This document shows, piece by piece, positions 32,045-40,369 of a stretch of 64,000 bases of DNA. Within the stretch, counting starts at the first letter, position 1; each line of letters begins with the position of its first letter. A program made the position numbers and the translations under genes. Under the pieces are notes generated by a model. That model made no database searches. It saw only the letters and a program-made list of their open reading frames with translations, and was not told the DNA's origin. Source of the DNA: Mycolicibacter minnesotensis (GTDB lineage Bacteria; Actinomycetota; Actinomycetes; Mycobacteriales; Mycobacteriaceae). Where the stretch lies: assembly GCF_010731755.1 (NCBI RefSeq), contig NZ_AP022589.1, positions 372,001 to 436,000 on the forward strand. The letters run 5' to 3'.

Positions 32045-32557
32045 CTATTTGGTGGTGCCGATGCCGCGCGGACCGCGAGACAACGATACGAGACCCGATT
32101 GGACGATTTCGCGGATGCCATAGGGCTCCAGCACTCGCAGGAGCGCATCGAACTTGGCCGGGGTGCCGGTTGCCTCGACGATCAACGACTCCGGGGACAC
32201 ATCGATCACCCGGGCGCGGAACAGATTCACGGCCTCCACGATCTGCCCGCGGGTGCTGGCATCCGCACGGACTTTGATCAGCGCTATCTCGCGGGAGACG
32301 GAGTTGTCCTCTTCCTGCTCGACGATCTTGATGACGTTGATCAGCTTGTTGAGCTGCTTGGTGATCTGCTCCAGCGGGGTGTCCTCGACCGAGACGACGA
32401 TCGTCATGCGCGACATGTTCTTGGTCTCGGTGGCGCCGACGGCCAGGGACTCGATGTTGAAACCACGCCGGGAGAACAGCGCGGCCACCCGGGCCAGCAC
32501 ACCGGGCTTGTCCTCGACGAGCACCGAGAGGGTGTGGGTCTTCCAACCAGTCGACAT
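32045..32557 (-). CDS. ilvN: acetolactate synthase regulatory subunit
   Basis: This 170-residue protein has an N-terminal ACT domain (HTLSVLVEDKPGVLARVAALFSRRGFNI) and a C-terminal ALS regulatory domain. It binds valine and controls and activates the IlvB catalytic subunit. ATG at 32557 was chosen because it overlaps the ilvB stop in TGATG and gives the normal [12 protein letters not shown] start. Upstream in-frame codons belong to ilvB sequence. Confidence 0.96.
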   Translation of the reverse strand: MSTGWKTHTLSVLVEDKPGVLARVAALFSRRGFNIESLAVGATETKNMSRMTIVVSVEDTPLEQITKQLNKLINVIKIVEQEEDNSVSREIALIKVRADASTRGQIVEAVNLFRARVIDVSPESLIVEATGTPAKFDALLRVLEPYGIREIVQSGLVSLSRGPRGIGTTK

Positions 32558-34431
32558 CAGGCGTGCCCCTCGTTGTTGGCGTCGTCGAACAGCGGCCGGA
32601 TACCGCGTGCAGCCTGGATCTCGTCGTTGCTGGTGCCTGCGGCGACCATTGGCCACACCTGCGCATCCGCCCCGACGATGAAGTCGATCACCACCGGTCG
32701 GTCGGTGATCGCCCTCGCCTGGTTGATCACGTCTTCGACGTCTTCCTCACGCTCGCAACGCAATCCGACACAACCGTAGGCCTCGGCCAACATCACGAAA
32801 TCAGGGATGCGGCGCGAGTGCGTGGCCAGGTCGGTCTGGCTGTAGCGCTCCCCGTAGAACAGGGTCTGCCATTGCCGGACCATGCCCAGGTTGCCGTTGT
32901 TGATCAACGCAACCTTGATCGGCACTCCTTCGATCGCGCAGGTGGCCAGTTCCTGATTGGTCATCTGGAAACAGCCGTCTCCGTCGATCGCCCACACCTC
33001 GGCGTCCGGACGGCCCATCTTGGCGCCCATAGCCGCGGGGATGGCAAAGCCCATGGTGCCGAGCCCTCCCGAGTTCAGCCAGGTGCGCGGCTTGTCGTAG
33101 GTGACGAACTGCGCGGCCCACATCTGGTGCTGCCCGACGCCGGCGACGTAGAGCGCGTCGGGTCCGGCGATGCGTCCCAGCGTCTCGATGACGTATTCCG
33201 GGGAGAGACTCCCGTCGCTCTGCGGCCCATAGCTCAGCGGGTAGGTCGAGCGCACCTCGTCGAGATAGGTCCACCAGTCGGAGATATCGAGAGAGTCCAG
33301 CGCCTTATCCTGCCGCAGCACCTCCAGCAACTCGATGATGACGGCCTTGACGTCGCCGACGATCGGGACGTCGGCGTGCCGGTTCTTGCCGATCTCGGCC
33401 GGGTCGATGTCGGCGTGGATCACCTTGGCGTCCGGGGCGAATGAGTCCAGCTGGCCGGTGACTCGGTCATCGAAGCGAGCACCGAGGGTGATCAGTAGAT
33501 CCGAGCGCTGCAGGCCGGCGACGGCGGCCACTGTGCCGTGCATGCCGGGCATGCCCAGGTGCTGACGGTGACTGTCCGGGAAGGCACCCCGGGCCATCAG
33601 GGTGGTGACGACCGGGATACCGGTCAGTTCGGCCAGTTCGGCCAACTCCTCGCAGGCTTCACCACGGATCACCCCACCGCCGACGTAGAGCACCGGCCGG
33701 CGCGCCGCCGCGATCAGCTTGGCGGCCTCGCGGACCTGGCGACTGTGCGGCTTGGTGGTGGGCTTGTAGCCCGGCAGGTCCAACCGCGGCGGCCAGGCGA
33801 AGGTGCACTGGCCCTGCAGCACATCCTTGGGGATGTCGACCAACACCGCGCCCGGACGTCCCGAAGCCGCGATGTGGAATGCCTCGGCCAGCGCACGCGG
33901 GATGTCGTCGCCGTTGCGGACCAGGAAGTTGTGCTTGGTGATCGGCATGGTGATACCGGAGATATCGGCCTCTTGGAAGGCATCGGTGCCGATCAACTGA
34001 CGGCCGACCTGGCCGGTGATGGCGACCACCGGGATGGAGTCCATCTGCGCGTCTGCCAGCGGGGTGACCAGGTTGGTTGCGCCCGGGCCCGAGGTGGCCA
34101 TGCACACCCCGACCCGCCCGGTGGCGTGGGCATAGCCGCTGGCCGCGTGGCCGGCGCCCTGCTCATGGCGCACCAGAACGTGGCGGAGCTTCTCGGAGTC
34201 GAACAGCGGGTCATAGACCGGCAGGACGGCACCACCGGGGATGCCGAAGATCACGTCGACGTCGAGTTCCTCCAGGGACCGGATCACCGACTGAGCACCG
34301 GTCATCTGCTCTGGCGGGACCCGCTTGGATGACGGTGTGACCTTGGCGGCGGCCGTCTCCACGGCCGAAGCTCCGGTGTCGTCGTGCGGCGGTGCCGACC
34401 GCTCCGGCGGTCGGGTGGTGGGTGCGCTCAC
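32557..34431 (-). CDS. ilvB: acetolactate synthase large subunit
   Basis: This 624-residue thiamine diphosphate enzyme condenses pyruvate with pyruvate or 2-oxobutyrate. [13 protein letters not shown] near residue 70, [14 protein letters not shown] with the catalytic Glu, and the GDGCF...NNGNLGMV thiamine motif are present. GTG at 34431 was chosen: AGAGGAAACC lies just before it, and it gives the VSAPT start seen in mycobacterial ilvB1. The first 45 residues are Pro/Ala-rich and not part of the fold. An attenuator and leader peptide lie just upstream. Confidence 0.96.
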   Translation of the reverse strand: MSAPTTRPPERSAPPHDDTGASAVETAAAKVTPSSKRVPPEQMTGAQSVIRSLEELDVDVIFGIPGGAVLPVYDPLFDSEKLRHVLVRHEQGAGHAASGYAHATGRVGVCMATSGPGATNLVTPLADAQMDSIPVVAITGQVGRQLIGTDAFQEADISGITMPITKHNFLVRNGDDIPRALAEAFHIAASGRPGAVLVDIPKDVLQGQCTFAWPPRLDLPGYKPTTKPHSRQVREAAKLIAAARRPVLYVGGGVIRGEACEELAELAELTGIPVVTTLMARGAFPDSHRQHLGMPGMHGTVAAVAGLQRSDLLITLGARFDDRVTGQLDSFAPDAKVIHADIDPAEIGKNRHADVPIVGDVKAVIIELLEVLRQDKALDSLDISDWWTYLDEVRSTYPLSYGPQSDGSLSPEYVIETLGRIAGPDALYVAGVGQHQMWAAQFVTYDKPRTWLNSGGLGTMGFAIPAAMGAKMGRPDAEVWAIDGDGCFQMTNQELATCAIEGVPIKVALINNGNLGMVRQWQTLFYGERYSQTDLATHSRRIPDFVMLAEAYGCVGLRCEREEDVEDVINQARAITDRPVVIDFIVGADAQVWPMVAAGTSNDEIQAARGIRPLFDDANNEGHA

Positions 34432-34480
34432 GGTTTCCTCTTTGTCTTCGACGACTGTGTCTTTGGGCACTGGTGGCAAC

Positions 34481-34517
34481 AAAAAACCCCCGCCAGCTCA
34501 GCTGCTGCACGAGGGTT
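34481..34517 (-). terminator. ilvBNC attenuator terminator
   Basis: On the minus strand a hairpin starting AACCCTCG, with CAGC-TGA-GCTG at its tip and a GGGGGTT closing arm, is followed by six Ts. It lies between the leader peptide and the ilvB start, only about 50 bases before the gene, where it can work as an attenuator. Confidence 0.75.
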
Positions 34518-34556
34518 GCGCGTTGGTGGTTGAAGTTCAGGCAACAACCAACGCGC
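34518..34556 (-). promoter_or_regulatory. attenuator pairing 1:2 overlapping leader codons
   Basis: Minus-strand GCGCGTTGGTTGTTG (34556-34542) pairs with CAACCACCAACGCGC (34532-34518) with one mismatch and a 9-base loop. The first arm contains the Leu-Val-Val codons of the leader peptide, so a ribosome stalled there would disrupt the stem. The competing antiterminator pairing was not resolved by eye. Confidence 0.6.
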
Positions 34557-34587
34557 AGTGGGCTACTACGAGCATGCCGTTGTCCAT
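34537..34587 (-). CDS. ilv leader peptide
   Basis: This is a 16-codon open frame, MDNGMLVVAHCALVVA, upstream of ilvB on the same strand. Six of its residues are Leu or Val, the end products of the pathway that the operon serves, and they occur in two runs. It is directly followed by two hairpins, the second with a T run. This arrangement is the classic sign of ribosome-mediated attenuation. No strong ribosome-binding site was seen; the message may begin at or close to the ATG. Function is inferred from codon content and position. Confidence 0.75.
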   Translation of the reverse strand: MDNGMLVVAHCALVVA

Positions 34588-34637
34588 AGCACACGACGGT
34601 AGCCGCTAGACCGAGCGTGCGTCAAATGAGCGAGCGC

Positions 34638-35492
34638 TCAGTTCAGGTGGTCGACCAGGGAACCCCGCTCGCCGAACAGCTCGGCCTCCCAGTGCTGCAG
34701 CAGTGCCGCATTGTCTTGGTCATCGGGATGGAAGCCCGGACGCATGTACTCCGCCAGTCGGCGGAAGACCGAGCGGGTCAAGAACGGCGATCGCCGCAGG
34801 GCCGCAAAGCTGCGGACGGTTCGCACCGGGTTGTAGGCCGCCCGGTCCGCGAAGAGCGAGATGATGGTGTTCGCCACGACGGCGAGGGGAAAGGTGAAGC
34901 GGATTATCTTCATCACCTTGATCCGGCGGGCCTCGTCGCCTCCGACCGCCCGATACACGTCGAATGCCACCGAGCGGTGCTCGGATTCCTCGATGGCATG
35001 CCACAACAGCATGGACCGCACTTCGGTGGTCCCGAGCAGGGCCTGCGCCCGCTCGTCGGAGAGCAGGGTCTCGGCGAACACCGCGGTGAAATGTTCGAGT
35101 GCGGCGGTGATGGCCAGGCAGGTCAGCGGGGAGAACCGTCGTTCAATGGCCTTCTGGCGGCGATTCACCAGCCGGTCGATCCTGCGGGTCGGGTAACCCA
35201 TCTCGTGCAGTCGCTCATTGAGCGCACGGTGCTCGCGCCCGTGAGTGACCTCCTGGCCGATGAATCCCTTGACCTGATCTTTGAGGTCGGGGTCGGTGAT
35301 CTGGTCGGAGTAACGACGCACCGAACGAATGAAGAAGTCCTCGCCCTCCGGGAACACCGCCGACAAGTGCGCGATCATGTGACTCATCACCAAGTCGCCC
35401 TGCACAAAGTGGCGATCCAGTGCCGCCACCGGGTAGTTGAACCGAATGCGACGCGGCTGTACCACGGGGTGGCGGTTCTCGTTGGCGGTCAT
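34638..35492 (-). CDS. metal-dependent hydrolase-like protein, PF10118 family
   Basis: This 284-residue protein has the conserved pattern of the PF10118 predicted metal-dependent hydrolases. Many His and Glu residues lie in helical segments, such as FIGQEVTHGREHRALNE near residue 77, AALEHFTAVFAETLL and LLWHAIEESEHRSVAFDVY. These resemble a di-iron four-helix arrangement more than a classical hydrolase, but the reaction is unknown. A hydrophobic stretch, IIRFTFPLAVVANTIISLF, suggests membrane contact. ATG at 35492 overlaps the upstream TetR gene's stop by four bases, so the two are one operon and the regulator probably controls it. Confidence 0.8.
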   Translation of the reverse strand: MTANENRHPVVQPRRIRFNYPVAALDRHFVQGDLVMSHMIAHLSAVFPEGEDFFIRSVRRYSDQITDPDLKDQVKGFIGQEVTHGREHRALNERLHEMGYPTRRIDRLVNRRQKAIERRFSPLTCLAITAALEHFTAVFAETLLSDERAQALLGTTEVRSMLLWHAIEESEHRSVAFDVYRAVGGDEARRIKVMKIIRFTFPLAVVANTIISLFADRAAYNPVRTVRSFAALRRSPFLTRSVFRRLAEYMRPGFHPDDQDNAALLQHWEAELFGERGSLVDHLN

Positions 35493-36157
35493 GACTCTCT
35501 CTCGGGTTGTGGGTCTGCAAAGCCGGTCACCAGTGGCCGAACCAGCATTTTGAAAGTGTCGAGAATGTCGGTGGTGGCCACCGGTTCGTGGCCCTCTATC
35601 GACCGCGACATCGCCAGGCCGTTCATCAGCACGAAAGCCATCTGCAGGCCGATGCGCGACCGTGGGACGGCAACATCGGCCGGGTCGGCCGGGCCGAGCA
35701 GTTGGTCGTAGACCCGCTCGCAGGCTTCCGCGAACTGCCGATCCGTCTCGATGACCGCCGGGGCCAGCTCCCGGTCGGTACGCGCCGCCACCCACAGCTC
35801 GTGGGTTGCGGTGAAGGTCGGACCGGAAAACATCGACCACAGCAGATCGAAGGCCTCATCGAGCTTGTCGGCGGACGCGTCCAGTCCGGCCATCAGCACC
35901 TCGAACTCTTCGATGCGCCGGCTCAGCGCGAATTCGATGGCCGCGGTCAGCAGCCCCACCTTTGTCGGGAAGTGCCCCTGCAGCGCCCCCACCGAGACGC
36001 CGGCGCGGCGAGCCACCTCGGTGGTGGTCGTTCCCTTGAAACCCACCTCCACCAGCGCGTCGAGTGTCGCGTCGAGCAACGCATGCCGGGTCTCGGCAGT
36101 ACGTTCCGCCTGGGTCCGGCGGGGCTTTGTCGGCGGCACGGGTCCATCATGCTGCAT
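35489..36157 (-). CDS. TetR-family transcriptional regulator
   Basis: This 222-residue protein has an N-terminal TetR helix-turn-helix (residues about 20-65, with TTTEVARRAGVSVGALQGHFPTK) and a helical ligand-binding domain. It is translated with the PF10118 gene downstream. An inverted repeat lies directly before its ATG at 36157, which suggests autoregulation. The ligand may be hydrophobic, as for many mycobacterial TetR proteins, but nothing in the sequence shows it. Confidence 0.88.
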   Translation of the reverse strand: MQHDGPVPPTKPRRTQAERTAETRHALLDATLDALVEVGFKGTTTTEVARRAGVSVGALQGHFPTKVGLLTAAIEFALSRRIEEFEVLMAGLDASADKLDEAFDLLWSMFSGPTFTATHELWVAARTDRELAPAVIETDRQFAEACERVYDQLLGPADPADVAVPRSRIGLQMAFVLMNGLAMSRSIEGHEPVATTDILDTFKMLVRPLVTGFADPQPERES

Positions 36158-36161
36158 GAAA

Positions 36162-36182
36162 AATAAGTAGTCAATATTTATT
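36162..36182. promoter_or_regulatory. candidate TetR operator
   Basis: AATAAGTA-GTCAA-TATTTATT is an inverted repeat with 7 of 8 matches per arm. It is strikingly AT-rich for this genome and lies five bases upstream of the TetR start codon, where a bound repressor would block the operon. Confidence 0.6.
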
Positions 36183-36294
36183 GTTTTCAGGGGCGGAAAC
36201 TGGCCACCCCCTCCAAACTCTCCGACGGTGACATCATGCGGGGGTGGCATCTCCATCACCCGACCCCGCGCCCCTGGTGATCCGCATATCGCCG

Positions 36295-36633
36295 ATGGCC
36301 CATTTCGCGGTGGGCTTCCTGACACTCGGCCTGCTGATCCCGGTGACGACGTGGCCCGTGACAGCCCCCCTGCTGGCACTGCCGGTCCTGGCCTCGGCAC
36401 TCATCGCAAGGTGGCGAACGGTCGCCGACGCCGAACAGATCACTGTGCGGACGCTTCTCGGCAGCCGTTCGGTGCCGTGGGACGCCATCGCCGGCTTGGG
36501 CTTCACGCGGGGATCGTGGGCGCGGGCACACCTACGGGACGGCGAGGTTCTTCGCCTACCCGCGGTGAGCTTCGCGACGCTGCCGCTGTTGACCGAGGCG
36601 AGCGGCGGGCGGGTACCGAACCCCTACCGCTGA
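36295..36633 (+). CDS. cfp6: low molecular weight antigen 6, PH-like domain
   Basis: This 112-residue protein, like Rv3004/Cfp6, has a hydrophobic N-terminal pair of segments (FLTLGLLIPVTTWPV, LLALPVLASALI) followed by a small bacterial PH-like domain (TVRTLLGSRSVPWDAIAGLGF, RGSWARAHLRDG) and the ending GGRVPNPYR. ATG at 36295 gives the same length as M. tuberculosis. An in-frame GTG at 36244 would add 17 residues. Its function is unknown; the family is a small membrane-linked protein found in culture filtrate. Confidence 0.85.
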   Translation: MAHFAVGFLTLGLLIPVTTWPVTAPLLALPVLASALIARWRTVADAEQITVRTLLGSRSVPWDAIAGLGFTRGSWARAHLRDGEVLRLPAVSFATLPLLTEASGGRVPNPYR

Positions 36634-36654
36634 CCGCCCCCACCACGCCCGGAT

Positions 36655-37470
36655 TTAGCCGAGCGGGTTCGCCCCGTTGAGGAAGACCCACATCGCGATG
36701 CCGCCAGCGATCCCGAGCAGCAAAGCCGCAATGGATCCGATGAAAGGCCGTCGAGCCCACCCACGGTCGCCGTCGAGTCCGTAACGGCCCGGTCCGACCA
36801 GCACGATCGCCACCGCCACCACAATGAGAATGAGGTGGAATTCGTGACCGTCGGGCAGGAAGAGCCCGAGCCGGCCCTGGTTGTCCGACGAGACACCGGT
36901 GAGAACCCCGTTGATGAAATAAGCCAGCGCACCGGCCGCGGCCAACGGGGTGAACAGTCCGAGCACCAACAGCAGACCCGCTGCGATCTGGCCGCCCCCG
37001 GCCACGTAGGTCAGGATGTCGGCGTGCTGATAGCCCGCAGCCGCGATTGAGCTCTTGAATCCGCTCAGACCCTGGCCACCCCACCAACCGAACAGTTGGC
37101 GCAGCCCGTGCGCCACCAACAGCACACCCAGGCCCATGCGCAGAACGAGCAGACCGAGGTCTTGGGTACCGCGCCGGTCGACTGCCCGGAACGGCTCATC
37201 GATATCGGGGTCTGGACCGATGGAGACGCCCACACGCCCCGGACTGGCCTGCGGTTCGGCGTAGGGCAGCGGCTGGTAGCCGCCTGCCGCCACCCGGGCG
37301 CCAGTGGGGTCGTAGGCCGGAATGGCGGCGGTCTCGAAATCACCGGTGTAGGTCGGCGATGGCATGTCGTCCTCCGGATCTACCAGACGCGCCGACTTGG
37401 GACGTCCTTTGCCTGCGTCGGCAGTCTCACCCGGCCGTCGCCAGTGTGAGCCCTCACCATGACTGGTCAC
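36655..37470 (-). CDS. DoxX-family membrane protein (Rv3005c-like)
   Basis: This 271-residue protein has a hydrophilic N-terminal part of about 110 residues and four hydrophobic segments typical of DoxX/SURF4-like proteins (LVLRMGLGVLLVAHGLRQLFG, then LTYVAGGGQIAAGLLLVLGLF). Rv3005c belongs to a membrane oxidoreductase complex with superoxide dismutase and SseA that helps resist oxidative stress. The start is GTG at 37470. It is divergent from lppZ and convergent with cfp6, as in M. tuberculosis. Confidence 0.85.
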   Translation of the reverse strand: MTSHGEGSHWRRPGETADAGKGRPKSARLVDPEDDMPSPTYTGDFETAAIPAYDPTGARVAAGGYQPLPYAEPQASPGRVGVSIGPDPDIDEPFRAVDRRGTQDLGLLVLRMGLGVLLVAHGLRQLFGWWGGQGLSGFKSSIAAAGYQHADILTYVAGGGQIAAGLLLVLGLFTPLAAAGALAYFINGVLTGVSSDNQGRLGLFLPDGHEFHLILIVVAVAIVLVGPGRYGLDGDRGWARRPFIGSIAALLLGIAGGIAMWVFLNGANPLG

Positions 37471-37604
37471 CCTGCAAGAGTAAGGGCAACCCCCACGGTA
37501 TTGGGGATTTGAACGCCTTCGTTAGCGAATCGAATCCGGCCCGGCGGGGGCGGTGCGGTGGGCGTCGTGGCGAAACCCAACCCGGTGTCCGTAACCTGAC
37601 GGGC

Positions 37605-38726
37605 ATGCGGATGCGCGGGGCGGTTCACCGGGTGCCTGTCGTTTTGGGCGCGGCGCTGCTGGCTCTGACCGGCTGCGCGCACTTCGACGACGCTCAATCT
37701 CAGCCCTTCACCACCGTGCCCCGGCGCGGAATGGCGCCTGCCACGACTCCCCCGCCGCCTCCGCCGCTGCCCGCCAACCCATTCCCCAAGCAGTGCCCGG
37801 CGCCCGGGGTGATGCAGGGCTGCTTGGAAAGCACCAGCGGGCTGATCATGCACGGCGACAGCAAATCGGCATTGGTCGCCGAACGCACCACGGGCGCCGT
37901 CAAGGAAGTCTCTTTGACCGCCGAGCCGAAGGTGAAGACGGTCATAGGCGTCGACCCGGCCGGTGACGGCGGGCTCATGGACATCGTGTTGTCGCCGACC
38001 TACACGCAGGACAGGCTGATGTACGCCTACATCAGCACGCCCACCGACAACCGGGTGATCCGAATCGCCGACGGCGATGTCCCCAAAGACATCCTGACCG
38101 GCATTCCCAAAGGCCCGACCGGCAACACCGGTGCGTTGATCTTCACCAGCCCGACCACCCTGGTGGTGCTCACCGGGGACGCGGGCAATCCGGCCGCAGC
38201 CGCTGACCCAGGATCCACCGCAGGCAAAGTCCTGCGTATCGAGCAACCCACGACCATCGGCCAGGCGGCACCGACCACTGCACTGAGCGGAATGGGAGCC
38301 GGCGGCGGAATGTGCATCGACCATGTCGACGGTTCGCTCTACGTCACCGACCGCACGCCGAGCGGGGATCGACTGCAGCGCATCACCAAGGATTCGCGGG
38401 TCTCGACCGTGTGGACGTGGCCGGACAAGCCCGGTGTCGCCGGCTGCGCCGCGATGGACGGTGTCGTGCTCGTCAATCTGGTCAACACCAAACAGACGGT
38501 GGCGGTGCGCCTGGCTGCCGGCACCGGATCGGTCACCAGCGAGCCCGAGGTCATGCGCCAGGACACCCATGGTCATGTCTGGGCAGTCAAGATGTCGCCG
38601 GACGGCAACGTCTGGGGCGCGACGGTGAACAAGACCGCAGGGGACGCCGAGAAGCTCGACGACGTGGTGTTCCCACTGTTCCCCTCCGGCGGCGGGTTCC
38701 CGCGCGCCAACGACGACAAAGACTAG
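37605..38726 (+). CDS. lppZ: lipoprotein LppZ, beta-propeller type
   Basis: This 373-residue lipoprotein has a signal peptide ending in the lipobox LTGC with Cys24. A Pro-rich linker (residues about 45-60) leads to a glucose/sorbosone dehydrogenase-like beta-propeller with GGLMDIVLSPTY and WAVKMSPDGNVWG repeats. ATG at 37605 gives the same length as Rv3006 and a normal signal. It is anchored outside the cytoplasmic membrane. Its reaction is unknown. Confidence 0.93.
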   Translation: MRMRGAVHRVPVVLGAALLALTGCAHFDDAQSQPFTTVPRRGMAPATTPPPPPPLPANPFPKQCPAPGVMQGCLESTSGLIMHGDSKSALVAERTTGAVKEVSLTAEPKVKTVIGVDPAGDGGLMDIVLSPTYTQDRLMYAYISTPTDNRVIRIADGDVPKDILTGIPKGPTGNTGALIFTSPTTLVVLTGDAGNPAAAADPGSTAGKVLRIEQPTTIGQAAPTTALSGMGAGGGMCIDHVDGSLYVTDRTPSGDRLQRITKDSRVSTVWTWPDKPGVAGCAAMDGVVLVNLVNTKQTVAVRLAAGTGSVTSEPEVMRQDTHGHVWAVKMSPDGNVWGATVNKTAGDAEKLDDVVFPLFPSGGGFPRANDDKD

Positions 38727-39058
38727 GCGCACGCCCGGCGCGTTCCGCGCGATCGTTCTCCCCCACTCCCTCGCACGCCTCAAGCCGCGTTGCTCGAGGG
38801 CCGAGCTCTTCCGCGACAGCAATGCTCCCGAGCGCCACTGTGGTCCACCGACTGCGGCAATCCTTCCGCTTGGCGCCACTAAGTTTCTGGGAATTCTCTG
38901 TCAATCTTTTGGCCGATTCCGAGATATCTGCAGGTCATCCAGGGTGAATATTGATTCACCTGGGTTTTTGTTAGCGATCAGTTCATTTGCACCTAAGCTA
39001 CTTTCAAGTAACCTTTCGCTGTCGTGGCAGCCGTCACGCTTACGTAACGAGGAGACCT
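38727..39058. other. 332-base gene-free stretch
   Basis: No credible gene was found here. The stretch holds a terminator at 38939-38968 and an AT-richer leader before the exported-protein gene at 39059, including a GAGGAGACC ribosome-binding site. The promoter of that gene must lie in the last 90 bases or upstream of the hairpin. Confidence 0.6.
38939..38968 (+). terminator. hairpin with T run after lppZ
   Basis: CCAGGGTGAAT pairs with ATTCACCTGG (one mismatch or bulge) and is followed by GTTTTTG. It lies 212 bases after the lppZ stop and 90 bases before the next start, so it could end the lppZ transcript or attenuate the next one. Confidence 0.6.
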
Positions 39059-40084
39059 ATGCAACACTTCGCCCCCGCTCCCTGGGTAGCAGCAGGCGTC
39101 GCGCTCATCGGCGCCGGCGCCGTCGCCGCCACCCCGGCCGTCGTCCCACTGCCAGGCCTGACTGCCACGCATTCAGCCACGGTGGCCCTCACCGCCGACT
39201 TCGACCCCTTAGGCGCCTGGCAGGACGTGTTCGCCACCGCCAAAGACAACGCCACCACGCTGTGGGACACCATGTCGGCGGCACCCTTCGTCGCCGGCCA
39301 GCAGCTGATCGCGGACCTCATTAATGGCACGTCGATCGACCCGCAGGCGGTCCTTGATGCGATCGTCCAACCCAGCATGTCCACCGACCTACCGATCTCC
39401 CCGCTGGGGCTGAGCAACGATGGGTACCACACGCTGATCGCGCTGGTTCTGCCGCAGATGCTGCCCAGCGACTTCCCCATCCCCACCGACCAGCTCGAGC
39501 CGATTCTGTCGTTCGCGGCCTCGCCGCTGAGCGGTGTGCTGATCGGTGCGCTCAGTCCATCCATCAGCCCGCTGGTGGCACTGGGCAACAGTGTCAACGA
39601 CATCAGCACCGCACTGGCCGGTGACAACCCGGACTGGACGGCAGCGCTGCAGGACGTGGCCAACATGCCCGCCAACATCGTCGGCGGATTCCTGAACGGG
39701 GCCACAGTGAACCTCGATGCACTGCTGCCGTTGCTCGCCGACCAGTTGCCCGAGGGCATCACCATCAGCTCGCTGAGCTACACCTTCGGCGGGCTGCTAT
39801 CACCCGGAGAGACGGGCACCGACGTGTACGGCTATGTCAACGACATCTTCGATGGCAGCAGTCCGGGAATCGGCGGCTCGCTCCTCAACGGTCTGGGCAT
39901 CAACCTCGACTTGGGCTTCCCGTTGGACGTTCCCGGCCTGGGCGTCGGACCCATCGGCGCCTGGGAAAGCCTGCAGGAGATCATCGCCGGTGCACTGGGC
40001 TGGGACGGCGCGGGCAACCCGCTGGACGACGGGGCCGACTCGCTGGTTCAGCTGGTCAGCGACATCTTCAACACCAGCGTATAA
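39059..40084 (+). CDS. exported mycobacterial protein of unknown function
   Basis: This 341-residue protein has an N-terminal export signal (WVAAGVALIGAGAVAATPAVV) and a mature part rich in Leu, Pro, Gly, Ala and Asp, without Cys. Short motifs such as PFVAGQQLIADLING and PLGLSNDGYHTLI resemble proteins annotated as GjpA-type outer membrane porins in mycobacteria. That likeness is from memory and weak. The start ATG at 39059 follows GAGGAGACC. Its signal and leader resemble those of the repeat protein at 30345. A terminator follows at 40100. Confidence 0.82.
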   Translation: MQHFAPAPWVAAGVALIGAGAVAATPAVVPLPGLTATHSATVALTADFDPLGAWQDVFATAKDNATTLWDTMSAAPFVAGQQLIADLINGTSIDPQAVLDAIVQPSMSTDLPISPLGLSNDGYHTLIALVLPQMLPSDFPIPTDQLEPILSFAASPLSGVLIGALSPSISPLVALGNSVNDISTALAGDNPDWTAALQDVANMPANIVGGFLNGATVNLDALLPLLADQLPEGITISSLSYTFGGLLSPGETGTDVYGYVNDIFDGSSPGIGGSLLNGLGINLDLGFPLDVPGLGVGPIGAWESLQEIIAGALGWDGAGNPLDDGADSLVQLVSDIFNTSV

Positions 40085-40099
40085 CCCGATCAACGCAGT

Positions 40100-40126
40100 T
40101 GGCCCCCTTCGCTTGTGAGGGGGGCC
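40100..40126 (+). terminator. terminator after exported protein
   Basis: GGCCCCC pairs with GGGGGCC around a short loop (TTCGCTTGTGA), 15 bases after the stop codon. The following T content is modest. Confidence 0.7.
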
Positions 40127-40263
40127 ACCTTCGTTGGGGGCGTCGGGACACGGGTTCTCACAGAAGTATTACTGACTCCGCCCGAGCGCCTTAAATATGC
40201 GACTTACCTTGGAACTCAGGTCAGGGGGTCACCACTTGACCACCTAGCGAAAAGGAGCCGACA

Positions 40264-40338
40264 ATGCTGATCGACGTTCGGTGGCTGCGGTTCATGTTCG
40301 ACCACCGGGGCCACCAGCCAGTCCGCCAGCTGCCGTAG
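40264..40338 (+). CDS. candidate 24-residue small protein
   Basis: An open frame of 24 codons begins MLIDVRWLRFMFDH and ends in RQLP. It is preceded by AAAAGGAG six bases before the ATG, a better ribosome-binding site than most genes here have. It is basic and amphipathic. It lies between an exported-protein gene and convergent gatB, so it is not a leader for any gene on its strand. Expression is unproven. Confidence 0.4.
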   Translation: MLIDVRWLRFMFDHRGHQPVRQLP

Positions 40339-40369
40339 CTCTCCGATAGCGGGAGCTGGGCGGCCGCGG

